Assembly (NCBI GenBank): GCA_050014415.1
Contig: JBEKDJ010000069.1
Coordinates: 1-17,804, forward strand
Source: JBEKDJ01 sp050014415
GTDB taxonomy: Bacteria > Desulfobacterota > BSN033 > UBA1163
Direction of reading: 5' to 3'
Length of the DNA: 17,804 nt
Part shown: positions 6,638 through 14,006 of the stretch, one piece after another
Position numbering within the stretch: position 1 is the stretch's first letter
Layout of the letters: every line of letters starts with the position of its first letter
The notes under the pieces: generated by a model
The model's input: only the letters and a program-made list of their open reading frames with translations
What the model was told of the DNA's origin: nothing
Database searches by the model: none
Made by a program: the position numbers and the translations under genes

Positions 6638-7123
6638 TCAAGACAGTATCTTCTCCATAATCGTCACACTCTGTCCTTTGTAAGTGGTTCTCTCATGCTC
6701 AGCCCAACCGAGTCTTACGTAGAATTCAACTGACTGCGGTGTGTATAGATAAAGCCTCTGAGTGCCGAATTTTTTGGCGATATCCTCGAGGGTGCTGACA
6801 ATGGTCGACCCGAGACCCTTCCGTCTTTGGTTCTGCTCAACATAGATACCAGCTATCCACAACGTCAGTTCCGTCCGTGTATCCATGTCATGGAGTTTGA
6901 GACAGCCCGTACCGACAACTCGTCCGCCTTCGAGCGCCACTATCGCGAGTGGAATCCTATCCGTGTTGGCCCGCCCTGCAATCGTTCTCTTCACATCCTC
7001 GAAAGAAATCCCCGACACCTCATAGATGGCTCTCCACTCCCCTTAGTACCATTCGGCGATCACTGGAATACTATCGGTATATCGCTTGAGAAATGCGATC
7101 TCCTTTTGTTGCTCTGATGCCAA
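6638..7123 (-). pseudogene. GNAT acetyltransferase broken by an in-frame stop
   Basis: The intact part (126 aa from a GTG at 7018) has the acetyl-CoA-binding core of GNAT enzymes: IAGIYVEQNQRRKGLGSTIV (the Q/R-x-x-G-x-G/A loop), then LYLYTPQSVEFYVRLGWAEHE at the C-terminus. It is about 30 residues short at the N-terminus. Reading upstream in the same frame gives EIAFLKRYTDSIPVIAEWY, then TAA (7043-7045), then GEWRAIYEVSG, which restores the expected N-terminal strand and helix (IP..AEW...EW) of this subfamily. So one nonsense codon, possibly from CAA or CAG, interrupts a formerly complete gene. No ATG or good start is visible upstream; a TTG at 7123 is the best candidate. The alternatives are a sequencing error or translation of the short form from GTG. 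GNAT enzymes move an acetyl group from acetyl-CoA to an amine; the substrate here is unknown. Confidence 0.72.
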
Positions 7124-7397
7124 GACTGAGGCTGCAGCTGAAAGCGAAGCCCTCAGGCGTCAGCTTCGGTGAGCTATTAGATCCAATGAGTTCTTAGTTT
7201 GTCAAATGTCATGGGTGGAACGGTGCCACAATTGATGTCGGCGCTCCTGAAAACAGGATTAATGTCCTGACGCCCCGGGACAATGACATCTCCCCCGGTT
7301 TTGGGACCGGTGGTCACCATCCACCCAAACCTTACGTTCGGTCTCTATCGGGAGCTTACTCTCCTCAACCAGCCTTTCCTCCCTACCCTTTGTGACT
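7124..7397. other. Gap with no supported gene
   Basis: Between the GNAT remnant and the YaiI gene. The left end (7126-7175) is rich in short palindromes such as CTGAGG/CCTCAG and GAAGC/GCTTC. A 47-codon frame from 7320 to 7177 (minus) has no good ribosome site or recognisable match. It may be decayed coding sequence. Confidence 0.4.
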
Positions 7398-7832
7398 TCA
7401 ATTTTGCGTAAGAATTCGTTCTAAGCTGGTCTCGAATTGCTGGTCGTCCTCCAGAGTTCTCTTCTTCGGCCCTTTTGTTCTTTTTCCGCTTCGGCGAAGC
7501 TTGGCCTTGACCTCTCGCTCTTCCAATAAGAACTCAATCCTATCGGAACGGAATTCCCGACCAGAAGGGCTCAGACATTTTGCATCTTTCCCCAACACAA
7601 TGGCTGCCAATCCCCAATCCTGGGTTACGACAACATCTCCTGCTTCTGTCAAATTGATCACCTTGAAGTCAGCTTCCTGAGAGGTGTCTCCAACCGCGAA
7701 ATGGTGATCGGATTCAATCGAGTGATTGAAACTGGCTACCGTCCAGACTGGGATGGCATGTTCACGTCCGACCTTCTTACAGACATCCAGGACAGTCTTG
7801 GGGCAAGCATCTGCATCGACCAGAATTTTCAT
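7398..7832 (-). CDS. YaiI/YqxD family protein (DUF188, UPF0178)
   Basis: A 144-aa protein with the family signature at its N-terminus, MKILVDADACPKTVLDVCKK, with acidic residues D6 and D8. Further family features are VVVTQDWGLAAIVLGK in the middle and a basic, charged KRTKGPKKRTLEDDQQFETSL near the C-terminus. DUF188 proteins have a PIN-like fold and are suspected nucleases, but the role is not established. The length is normal (about 150). The start at 7832 gives the canonical MKILVDADACP beginning; the ribosome site is weak. It is the first gene of the minus-strand group running down to the flavoprotein. A gap of 275 bases and the broken GNAT gene separate it from its downstream neighbours, so it may be transcribed alone. 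Confidence 0.9.
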   Translation of the reverse strand: MKILVDADACPKTVLDVCKKVGREHAIPVWTVASFNHSIESDHHFAVGDTSQEADFKVINLTEAGDVVVTQDWGLAAIVLGKDAKCLSPSGREFRSDRIEFLLEEREVKAKLRRSGKRTKGPKKRTLEDDQQFETSLERILTQN

Positions 7833-7848
7833 AAGGATCGACAGAAGG

Positions 7849-7902
7849 GTTCAAGGATTCCGGTGAAGTCACTTAACCACTCGAATCTTTGGCTCCTTGA
7901 AC
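7849..7902. repeat. Inverted repeat in the leader of the YaiI gene
   Basis: GTTCAAGGA (7849-7857) and TCCTTGAAC (7894-7902) are perfect 9-base arms, with a shorter inner pair GATTC (7856-7860) and GAATC (7883-7887) that could form instead or in part. It lies 17 bases upstream of the YaiI start, so it would be in the 5' leader of that mRNA. Function unknown. Confidence 0.35.
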
Positions 7903-7940
7903 GCTTATGATCTTACGATTTTACCAGCTTCTTTAGAGAT

Positions 7941-7969
7941 GATTTATCCTTTTTGATCGAGCCTGTCAA
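7941..7969 (-). promoter_or_regulatory. Possible promoter for the YaiI gene
   Basis: On the minus strand, TTGACA (7964-7969) is followed after 17 bases by TAAATC (7941-7946). The -35 is perfect and the -10 is poor (3 of 6). It would give a leader of about 100 bases that contains the inverted repeat at 7849-7902. Confidence 0.3.
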
Positions 7970-7986
7970 TTACCCTGCGATTTTTC

Positions 7987-8016
7987 TTGAGTCAACCGAT
8001 GAAATGACGATATAAT
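7987..8016 (+). promoter_or_regulatory. Promoter for the GH13 gene
   Basis: TTGAGT (7987-7992) and a perfect TATAAT (8011-8016), 18 bases apart. The predicted start near 8023 gives a leader of about 170 bases to the GH13 start at 8194, with two hairpin-forming repeats in it. Confidence 0.6.
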
Positions 8017-8032
8017 GAAATTCTCTCATTCG

Positions 8033-8086
8033 CAAGGGGTAAGGCGTGAGGAGTTAGAGGAAGAATCATTCACGACTTACACCTTG
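8033..8086. repeat. Inverted repeat, 17-bp arms
   Basis: CAAGGGGTAAGGCGTGA (8033-8049) and TCACGACTTACACCTTG (8070-8086) are inverted copies with 15 of 17 matches around a 20-base loop. It lies right after the GH13 promoter. It may be a dispersed intergenic repeat that landed in the leader; an open frame running through it is not credible as coding. Confidence 0.6.
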
Positions 8087-8095
8087 TGCTTTCGC

Positions 8096-8163
8096 AGGTT
8101 TTCGAATTTCGCCTGCCTTCGTCCCGCAAGGCGGGACTGCGCGCAGGCAGGTGCTTCGAACCT
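8096..8163. repeat. Nested palindromic hairpin element in the GH13 leader
   Basis: A roughly 68-base palindrome. Outer arms AGGTTTTCGAA (8096-8106) and TTCGAACCT (8155-8163), middle arms CCTGCC (8112-8117) and GGCAGG (8146-8151), inner arms GTCCCGC (8121-8127) and GCGGGAC (8131-8137) around AAG. It resembles REP-like extragenic elements of environmental bacteria. It would form a strong hairpin in the mRNA, ending about 30 bases before the GH13 start. Confidence 0.65.
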
Positions 8164-8193
8164 AGAAATTGGGCATTCCTTGGAGGTCGTTTC

Positions 8194-11100
8194 ATGGAGA
8201 AATTGGATCTATTCCTTCCTACCCATATATTCCAGGATAAGAACGGCAGGAAGAACGTTGGAGTGATGGAATTTCATGTCTCCCGGAAGGCACGGGATCT
8301 CTATCAGTTTGACGACTCCCTGTTTTCACTCAGTGGCAATGTCATTTTCCCCAACTTCCATGCCGCCAGAGTATTCGCACAAAAAATCAATGATAGACGC
8401 GATCTGATCCATTTCCCCGAGCAAGCCATCAGAACCGGAGACCTTAATGCCATGGGACTCATCGATGAGATCCTGCATTATGTCGTCGGTCTGTACCGCA
8501 ACGAAAAGAGCTTGCAAGTCATGCAGCGGGGACTGGATTGGGTCTACGAAAGATTCGGTAAATCAGCAGTGGATGAAACCCTGCACAAATTTGGAGATGA
8601 ATTTCCGGCTGTCGCCGTCTATCGCCGCGAAATGGGTCTCGATGCCTTCATCGAAACAGAAACAGAAGGCGTGCCTCATCGCCAGATCGTGCTGGAAGAG
8701 ATGCTCATGCTCTGGCTTGCCAACATGAATCCAGCCTTTTCGCCCTTCCTCGAGCTTTTCGATGGCACGGCACTGGAAAGGGATACGCCCTATCTACAGA
8801 TCATCACCGGTCTGAGGACGTTCTTTGATACGCAACCCTTCTTTGGGCCCGATCATCAGAATCTGGTGGAGATGCTCCGCAACCCGGCTGTGGCTGTTCC
8901 TCACTCTCTCGCAGGTCAGCTGGAATATATCCGGGAACGGTGGGGCTTTATGCTCGGCCCTTATCTCCATCGCCTGCTCAGCAGTCTCGACCTGATCAAA
9001 GAGGACCAGATTGCCGAGGAACGAAGGATGGCATTTTGGGGACCCGCCCCTGCCCAAGTATATGAATTTGCCGGGATGGAGGCAGAACCAGAGCGCTTCA
9101 GCCGTGACCTTGAGTGGATGCCCAGGTTGGTCTTGATGGCCAAGAACGTCTATGTTTGGCTCCATCAACTCTCCAAGAAATACCAACGTTCCATCTACCG
9201 CCTCGATCAAATTCCCGACGAGGAACTGGACCTCATAGCCCGTTGGGGCTTCACCGGCTTGTGGCTCATCGGCCTCTGGGAGCGCAGCCTGGCATCGAAG
9301 AAGATTAAAGAGATGTTGGGTAATCCTGACGCTGTGGCTTCCGCCTACTCCCTCTTCGACTATCAAATTGCAGGCGACCTGGGTGGCGAAGAAGCCTACC
9401 AGAATCTGAAAGACCGCGCCTGGAACCGCGGCATCCGCATGGCAAGCGACATGGTGCCCAACCACGTGGGGATTGATTCCAGATGGGTCGTCGAACACCC
9501 TGACCGGTTCATTTCATTAGATTACAGCCCTTTCCCTTCCTATCACTTCACCGGACCAGACCTCTCCTGGCATGGGGAAGTAGGGATCTACCTCGAAGAT
9601 CATTATTTCAGCCGAAGTGATGCTGCCGTTGTCTTCAAACGAATCGACCGCAAAAACGGAAATGAAATGTATATCTATCATGGAAACGACGGCACCCGGA
9701 TGCCTTGGAATGATACAGCCCAATTGAATTACCTCAAGGGAGAAGTGCGGGAAGCAGTCATCCAGATGATCCTGCACGTTGCTAGAAAATTCCCTGTCAT
9801 CCGATTCGATGCAGCCATGACACTAACAAAGAGGCACTATCAGCGCCTTTGGTTTCCAGAGGCGGGAACCGGCGGGGCCATACCCTCACGAGCAGAACAG
9901 GGCATGACCAAGGAGGAGTTTAATCGTTACATGCCTGAAGAATTCTGGCGTCAGGTGGTGGACCGCATCGCCAGTGAAGCGCCCGATACCCTTTTGTTGG
10001 CTGAAGCCTTCTGGTTGTTGGAAGGATATTTCGTCCGAACACTCGGAATGCATCGGGTTTACAACAGTGCCTTCATGAACATGATAAAGGATGAGGAAAA
10101 CGCGAAGTACCGTTCTGTGATGAAAAACACCCTCGAATTCAATCCGGAGATCCTCAGACGGTTTGTTAACTTCATGAGCAACCCTGACGAAGAAACTGCC
10201 GTAACCCAATTCGGAAAGGGTGACAAGTATTTTGGCGTCTCGACGATGATGGTGACCATGCCCGGACTCCCAATGTTCGCCCATGGTCAGGTGGAAGGAT
10301 TAAACGAAAAATACGGTATGGAATATAGGCATGCTCAGTGGGATGAGCAGCCAGACAGGGATCTTTTACAAAGACACGAGCGCGAAATTTTCCCGCTGAT
10401 GAAGCGCCGTCATCTCTTTGCCGATGTCGAGAATTTTCTCCTTTACGATTTCTTCACGCCCGGAGGCTTTGTTAACGAAAATGTCTTTGCCTATTCTAAT
10501 AGCGCTGGCGATGAGAGGGCATTGATCATCTACCATAACAAATTTGACACTGCTCGTGGTTGGGTCCGGACCTCGGTCGCCTATTCCGTCAAGGATGGAG
10601 AAGGAGATGAGCGCAAATTGGTTCAAAGAGAATTAGGAGAAGGACTCAGATTGACCCCGGACCAGTCCTATTTCTGCATATTCCGTGACCATGTGACCGG
10701 CCTGGAGTATATCCGAAACAGCGATGAATTGTGCAAGAAAGGGTTATATGTGGAACTAGGCGCTTACAAATATCACGTCTTCATCGATTTCCGAGAAGTC
10801 CGAGATAACGTGTGGCATCAATATGGCCAAGTAGCCCGCTCTTTGAATGGCCGGGGGGTACCCAATCTCGAAGGAGCGTCAAGAGAACTGCTCTTACAAC
10901 CCATCCAGAATGCCTTGAAAGAGCTGGCTAATGCTGGCATGTTCCGACGATTAATGGAGCGTTTGGTGGAAAGGGCAGACAGACCAGATCAGGAACTCAT
11001 GAAAGAAATAGAACAGAAAGCCGAAAACCTTTTGCGCGAGGCCAAACAGTTGGCCGAAGGAGCAGAAGACGAGCTGGCCATTGCCCAGAAGATGAGACAG

Positions 11101-11742
11101 AAACTGGGGGGTATCCTGCGTTTGAAAGCTTTGGCCGGCCGCTTCTCCTGGCCCGCACCCGAGGAAGGCAAAACCCTGGCAGAATACCTGCAGGAGAGAC
11201 TGATGAATGCACCAGCTGCCTGCTGGACCCTATTTGCCTGGGTGTTTGTCCATGACCTTGGAAGGGTAGCTAGGCAAAGAGACTTCGCAGAGCAGAGTCG
11301 CAGTTGGATTGATGAATGGGAACTCGGTAAGACGATCGCCAGCGTCCTGATGGATCTGGGGCAGGAAGAAGAAGCTGCCTGGAGATCCGTGGCAGTGGTC
11401 AAATTGCTTACCCGTTACCAAGGGTGGTATGAGGTACCGACATCTGTCGAAAACCCAGCACACGAGGTGCTGGAGTGCCTGCTGAAGGATAACGAAGTCC
11501 AACAATTCCTCCAGGTGAATCGATACAATGATATCTTATGGTTCAACAAAGAAGCCTATGATGAGCTGAGGTGGTGGCTGTTCTTAGCTGCAGCGATTGA
11601 AATCATTTCCGACCCACTGCGCCCGATGAGCGAGATCATGAAGGAGATCGAAAGGTATATTGGGATTCTCCGAAAATGGGAGGACGCCGCAAAGAGATCA
11701 GAGTTTCAAGTCGAAAAACTATTGGTGGCGATAAAAGAATGA
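8194..11742 (+). CDS. Very large GH13 alpha-amylase-family protein
   Basis: An 1182-aa protein, about twice the usual GH13 length. A TIM-barrel spans about residues 335-710. Visible conserved regions: I, DMVPNHVG (D419-G426); II, IRFDAAMTL with nucleophile D539; III, LLLAEAFW with acid/base E604; IV, FMSNPDEETA with D665. All three catalytic carboxylates are present, but region IV reads NPD where NHD is usual. The N-terminal 330 residues and the C-terminal 450 residues match nothing I can name; the C-terminus has a coiled-coil-like stretch (about 925-970, KEIEQKAENLLREAKQLAEG) and a QVNRYNDILWFNKEAYDEL segment. There is no signal peptide, so it acts in the cytoplasm, probably on glycogen, maltodextrin or trehalose-type substrates (inference). 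The start is the ATG at 8194 with GGAGG 7 bases upstream; the open frame extends to 8086 only through a repeat. No glycogen gene is adjacent. Confidence 0.85.
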   Translation: MEKLDLFLPTHIFQDKNGRKNVGVMEFHVSRKARDLYQFDDSLFSLSGNVIFPNFHAARVFAQKINDRRDLIHFPEQAIRTGDLNAMGLIDEILHYVVGLYRNEKSLQVMQRGLDWVYERFGKSAVDETLHKFGDEFPAVAVYRREMGLDAFIETETEGVPHRQIVLEEMLMLWLANMNPAFSPFLELFDGTALERDTPYLQIITGLRTFFDTQPFFGPDHQNLVEMLRNPAVAVPHSLAGQLEYIRERWGFMLGPYLHRLLSSLDLIKEDQIAEERRMAFWGPAPAQVYEFAGMEAEPERFSRDLEWMPRLVLMAKNVYVWLHQLSKKYQRSIYRLDQIPDEELDLIARWGFTGLWLIGLWERSLASKKIKEMLGNPDAVASAYSLFDYQIAGDLGGEEAYQNLKDRAWNRGIRMASDMVPNHVGIDSRWVVEHPDRFISLDYSPFPSYHFTGPDLSWHGEVGIYLEDHYFSRSDAAVVFKRIDRKNGNEMYIYHGNDGTRMPWNDTAQLNYLKGEVREAVIQMILHVARKFPVIRFDAAMTLTKRHYQRLWFPEAGTGGAIPSRAEQGMTKEEFNRYMPEEFWRQVVDRIASEAPDTLLLAEAFWLLEGYFVRTLGMHRVYNSAFMNMIKDEENAKYRSVMKNTLEFNPEILRRFVNFMSNPDEETAVTQFGKGDKYFGVSTMMVTMPGLPMFAHGQVEGLNEKYGMEYRHAQWDEQPDRDLLQRHEREIFPLMKRRHLFADVENFLLYDFFTPGGFVNENVFAYSNSAGDERALIIYHNKFDTARGWVRTSVAYSVKDGEGDERKLVQRELGEGLRLTPDQSYFCIFRDHVTGLEYIRNSDELCKKGLYVELGAYKYHVFIDFREVRDNVWHQYGQVARSLNGRGVPNLEGASRELLLQPIQNALKELANAGMFRRLMERLVERADRPDQELMKEIEQKAENLLREAKQLAEGAEDELAIAQKMRQKLGGILRLKALAGRFSWPAPEEGKTLAEYLQERLMNAPAACWTLFAWVFVHDLGRVARQRDFAEQSRSWIDEWELGKTIASVLMDLGQEEEAAWRSVAVVKLLTRYQGWYEVPTSVENPAHEVLECLLKDNEVQQFLQVNRYNDILWFNKEAYDELRWWLFLAAAIEIISDPLRPMSEIMKEIERYIGILRKWEDAAKRSEFQVEKLLVAIKE

Positions 11743-11754
11743 AAGAAAGGAGGA

Positions 11755-12906
11755 TCAATGAAGTGAGGCCCACGTCAAGGTCCAGTCTCCGAACCGTTCG
11801 TTAACTTGGTCCATCGCCTTTAGAAGATTATCCTTCTTCTCCCTCTTCTCAAAGAGATCCAATTGACACCACTTTTTTTTCAATAAGGAGACTCCCACCC
11901 CCAATAACCGAATGGGCTTGGGGTGAGAGATGGATTCAAAGAGGTCAAGGGCATGACGGAATATCTCATTTCCGTTATTGACCATTTTGGCGAGGGTCTT
12001 CTGTTTTGAGAAGGTGTAAAAATCGGAATAACGGACGGTTAGGGTGATTCTCTTCCCATAAAACCCTTCTCTCCTCATTCTCCTTGAAGTCCTTTCCGAA
12101 AGTTGAAGAAGGACCTTTCTCAATAGATTCGGATCCGAGGTATCCTCTTCGAGGGTGACACTGTGGCTGACCGATTTTGCATCTTCCTCTTCACCAAAGG
12201 GAACGACTGCGCTATCATCCAATCCCAAACCCATCTCGTGAAGCCTCTCGCCGATAGCACCAAAACGTCTATTCAAAAAAGGAACTGGAAATCTTCCCAA
12301 TTGACCGCAGGTGAGGACGCCAATGGATCTCAACTCTTCTTCCAGTTTTGGACCGATCCCAAAGAGGCTCGAAACCGGAAGGTCCTCTAATATCCTTTCA
12401 ACCTCGTCTTTATGAATGATGGTCAACCCGTCGGGCTTTTTCAGGCGGCTGCCCAATTTGGCCAGGAGCTTATTCGGCGCCACCCCGATGGAGCAGGTCA
12501 GCTGTTCCCTCTGCAAGATTCGATCTTTTACCGATTGAGCAATGTAGAGAGGAGATTTAAAGAGGAGCAGGGATTGGGTGATATCGAGATAGGCCTCGTC
12601 GATGGAAGCCACTTCGACACGGGGAGTGTAATCTCTCAGAAGAGAAAAGATTCGAGCAGCTGTCTCTGTATATTTTGAATGATCTCCTTTGACGAGGATC
12701 AATTGGGGGCATCGCCTTTTTGCCTCCTGAGTCGACATTCCAGCCCGAATCCCAAAGGGCCTGGCTTCATAGGTGGCAGAAGTAACCACACTGCGGGAAA
12801 GGGAGCCACAAACCGCGGCAGGTTTTCCTCGGAGAGAGGGGTTATCCCTCTGCTCTACCGAAATAAAGAAGGCATCCATATCGACGTGAAGAATAAAGCG
12901 ATCCAT
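11755..12906 (-). CDS. dinB: DNA polymerase IV (DinB)
   Basis: A 383-aa Y-family translesion polymerase. The N-terminus HVDMDAFFISVEQRDNP carries D9, and SIDEAYLDIT carries D103 and E104, the metal-binding catalytic acids. VVTSATYEARPFGIRAGM is the typical fingers stretch. Helix-hairpin-helix and little-finger regions follow, and QLDLF near the C-terminus is a sliding-clamp-binding motif. The enzyme copies damaged templates and lowers fidelity during the SOS response. I prefer the ATG at 12906. A frame open to 12948 would add 14 residues (VDCRNPKLE-type sequence) before the conserved core and would overlap the lexA stop as TGATG; the longer form cannot be excluded. It follows lexA closely on the same strand, so the pair is probably one SOS transcript under LexA control. 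It converges with the GH13 gene, 12 bases apart. Confidence 0.95.
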   Translation of the reverse strand: MDRFILHVDMDAFFISVEQRDNPSLRGKPAAVCGSLSRSVVTSATYEARPFGIRAGMSTQEAKRRCPQLILVKGDHSKYTETAARIFSLLRDYTPRVEVASIDEAYLDITQSLLLFKSPLYIAQSVKDRILQREQLTCSIGVAPNKLLAKLGSRLKKPDGLTIIHKDEVERILEDLPVSSLFGIGPKLEEELRSIGVLTCGQLGRFPVPFLNRRFGAIGERLHEMGLGLDDSAVVPFGEEEDAKSVSHSVTLEEDTSDPNLLRKVLLQLSERTSRRMRREGFYGKRITLTVRYSDFYTFSKQKTLAKMVNNGNEIFRHALDLFESISHPKPIRLLGVGVSLLKKKWCQLDLFEKREKKDNLLKAMDQVNERFGDWTLTWASLH

Positions 12907-12947
12907 CAAAATTTCCAATTTCGGATTTCTGCAATCTACAATTGACA

Positions 12948-13574
12948 TCAGAGTTTTCTAAATATGCCAATGACCTTGCCAACGATGGTCACTTTTTTTT
13001 CTCCCTTTTTAACGACAATGGGTTCCATATTGGGATTGGCTGGCTCCAGGCGAATAAAATCCCTTTTTTTGAAGATCCTTTTGATAGTTGCCTCATCTTC
13101 GATCAAGGCAACAACAATCTCACCATTCTCCGCATTCGGCTGAGGCTCCACAAGGGCAAAATCTCCATCTTGAATGTGAGCCTCAATCATGCTATCTCCG
13201 CGGACTCGAAGGAGGAAGACATTCTCCGAAGAGACGAGACTTCGATCGAGGTTGATGTACCCTTCGATATTCTCGATGGCAAGAATGGGCTCTCCTGCTC
13301 TGACATTTCCAACAATGGGGAGGGAGAGTATTTGGCTTTTGGGGGCAAGATGGGGAATGAGCATCTCAATGGCCCTCGAACCCCCGGGGAGTCTCCGTAT
13401 GTATCCTTTCTTCTCCAAGATCTGGAGCGTTTTTTGAGGGCCCTTGGGTCCCCTCAACCGAAAATTTAAAGCAATCTCCCGCAGCGTCGGCGGAAATCCT
13501 TTCTCTCTTAGATAGCTGATCAAAAAATCGAGGACTTTCTTCTGAGTAGAGGTCAACGTCAATTTGTTGCCCAT
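12948..13574 (-). CDS. lexA: LexA repressor
   Basis: A 208-aa SOS repressor. A winged-helix DNA-binding domain (LTLTSTQKKVLDFLISYL through GGSRAIEML) occupies about residues 5-72. The autocleavage domain follows: the scissile A93-G94 in VGNVRAGEP, catalytic S128 in RGDSM, and K165 in ATIKRIF. In the family, RecA-bound single-stranded DNA triggers self-cleavage and so induces the regulon. I choose MGNKLTL at 13574; starts further upstream (13610, 13628) would fall in the operator and promoter and do not match the usual LexA N-terminus. A palindromic operator candidate overlaps its predicted transcript start, which implies autoregulation. The recognition helix differs from E. coli, as expected for a different box. 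It is followed by dinB on the same strand. Confidence 0.94.
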   Translation of the reverse strand: MGNKLTLTSTQKKVLDFLISYLREKGFPPTLREIALNFRLRGPKGPQKTLQILEKKGYIRRLPGGSRAIEMLIPHLAPKSQILSLPIVGNVRAGEPILAIENIEGYINLDRSLVSSENVFLLRVRGDSMIEAHIQDGDFALVEPQPNAENGEIVVALIEDEATIKRIFKKRDFIRLEPANPNMEPIVVKKGEKKVTIVGKVIGIFRKL

Positions 13575-13593
13575 TTTTTGGCCTTGGTAGTAG

Positions 13594-13611
13594 GGTCTAC
13601 GTATGTAGACC
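13594..13611. promoter_or_regulatory. LexA-box candidate (GGTCTAC-N4-GTAGACC)
   Basis: GGTCTAC (13594-13600), GTAT, GTAGACC (13605-13611): a perfect 7-bp dyad with a 4-base spacer. It sits immediately downstream of the lexA -10 and 20 bases from the lexA start, an ideal autoregulatory site. As I recall it, the Geobacter LexA box has the form GGTT-N2-C-N4-G-N3-ACC; this site fits except for GGTC in place of GGTT. Confidence 0.65.
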
Positions 13612-13613
13612 AT

Positions 13614-13641
13614 TCTATAACCCCTCATGATTAATTGTCAA
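13614..13641 (-). promoter_or_regulatory. lexA-dinB promoter
   Basis: On the minus strand, TTGACA (13636-13641) then, after 16 bases, TATAGA (13614-13619), or TAGAAT two bases on with an 18-base spacer. The start of transcription would fall within the adjacent palindrome at 13594-13611, so a bound repressor would block it. Confidence 0.65.
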
Positions 13642-13665
13642 GAAAAAAATGAAGGTAGAAAAAAC

Positions 13666-13695
13666 TTGACAATTCGTGTTATCATTTGCTAGAAA
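13666..13695 (+). promoter_or_regulatory. Promoter for the cobalamin operon
   Basis: TTGACA (13666-13671), an 18-base spacer, then TAGAAA (13690-13695) preceded by TGC as an extended -10. It is divergent from the lexA promoter about 25 bases away and starts the transcript that carries the cobalamin riboswitch. Confidence 0.5.
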
Positions 13696-13707
13696 GAATT
13701 AAATAGA

Positions 13708-13962
13708 TCTAGCGGTATTCAGGCAAAGGGAACCCCGTGATCTCCCTTTATTTGGAGAAAATCGGGGACGGACCCGCCGCTGTAATCCCGCCCTTTTCTG
13801 AAACGGAAAAGGGAACCCTTTCAGCAAATGGACAGCCACTGTCCCTCGACAATCTCGGGATGGGAAGGCTGCTGAAAGGGCGGGAGAGTCAGAAAACCTG
13901 CCTGGATACTTCTTCACGAAGAGGTCTTCGAGGATAAGACTGTGAAGGGTTATGCAGGTAAG
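13708..13962 (+). promoter_or_regulatory. Cobalamin (B12) riboswitch
   Basis: The conserved core elements are all visible: GGGAACCCCGTG near the start, ACCCGCCGCTGTAA at 13772-13785, the B12 box AGCCACTG at 13834-13841, and GTCAGAAAACCTGCC at 13888-13902 (usual form GTCAGGAtACCTGCC). CCCCG and CGGGG pair around an extra GGAGA/TCTCC hairpin. The element precedes a terminator and a cobalamin-synthesis operon, which fits feedback repression by adenosylcobalamin or a related form. The ends are approximate. Confidence 0.93.
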
Positions 13963-13999
13963 ATCCCCAGTCTCCGAACGAAGACTGGGGATTTTTTTT
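13963..13999 (+). terminator. Riboswitch-linked intrinsic terminator
   Basis: ATCCCCAGTCT (13963-13973) and AGACTGGGGAT (13982-13992), a perfect 11-bp stem with an 8-base loop, followed by eight T (13992-13999). It lies right after the riboswitch and 7 bases before the first ATG of the operon. An upstream AGACTG (13937-13942) is complementary to CAGTCT (13968-13973) and could act as the antiterminator arm. Confidence 0.9.
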
Positions 14000-14006
14000 G
14001 GTGGAC

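Noticed and set aside
7177..7320. A 47-codon minus-strand frame from an ATG, containing GGDVIVPGRQDINPVF
   Set aside because: It looks slightly protein-like, but there is no clear ribosome site, no recognised family and a neighbouring frame is equally open; at most decayed coding sequence.
8015..8193. Upstream extension or separate small frame before the GH13 gene
   Set aside because: It runs through two palindromic repeats; the ATG at 8194 has GGAGG at the right distance and begins the sensible N-terminus.
13575..13628. Longer LexA start at 13628 or 13610
   Set aside because: These codons overlap the operator and -10 region and would lie upstream of the likely transcript start; LexA proteins normally begin close to LTxxQ.
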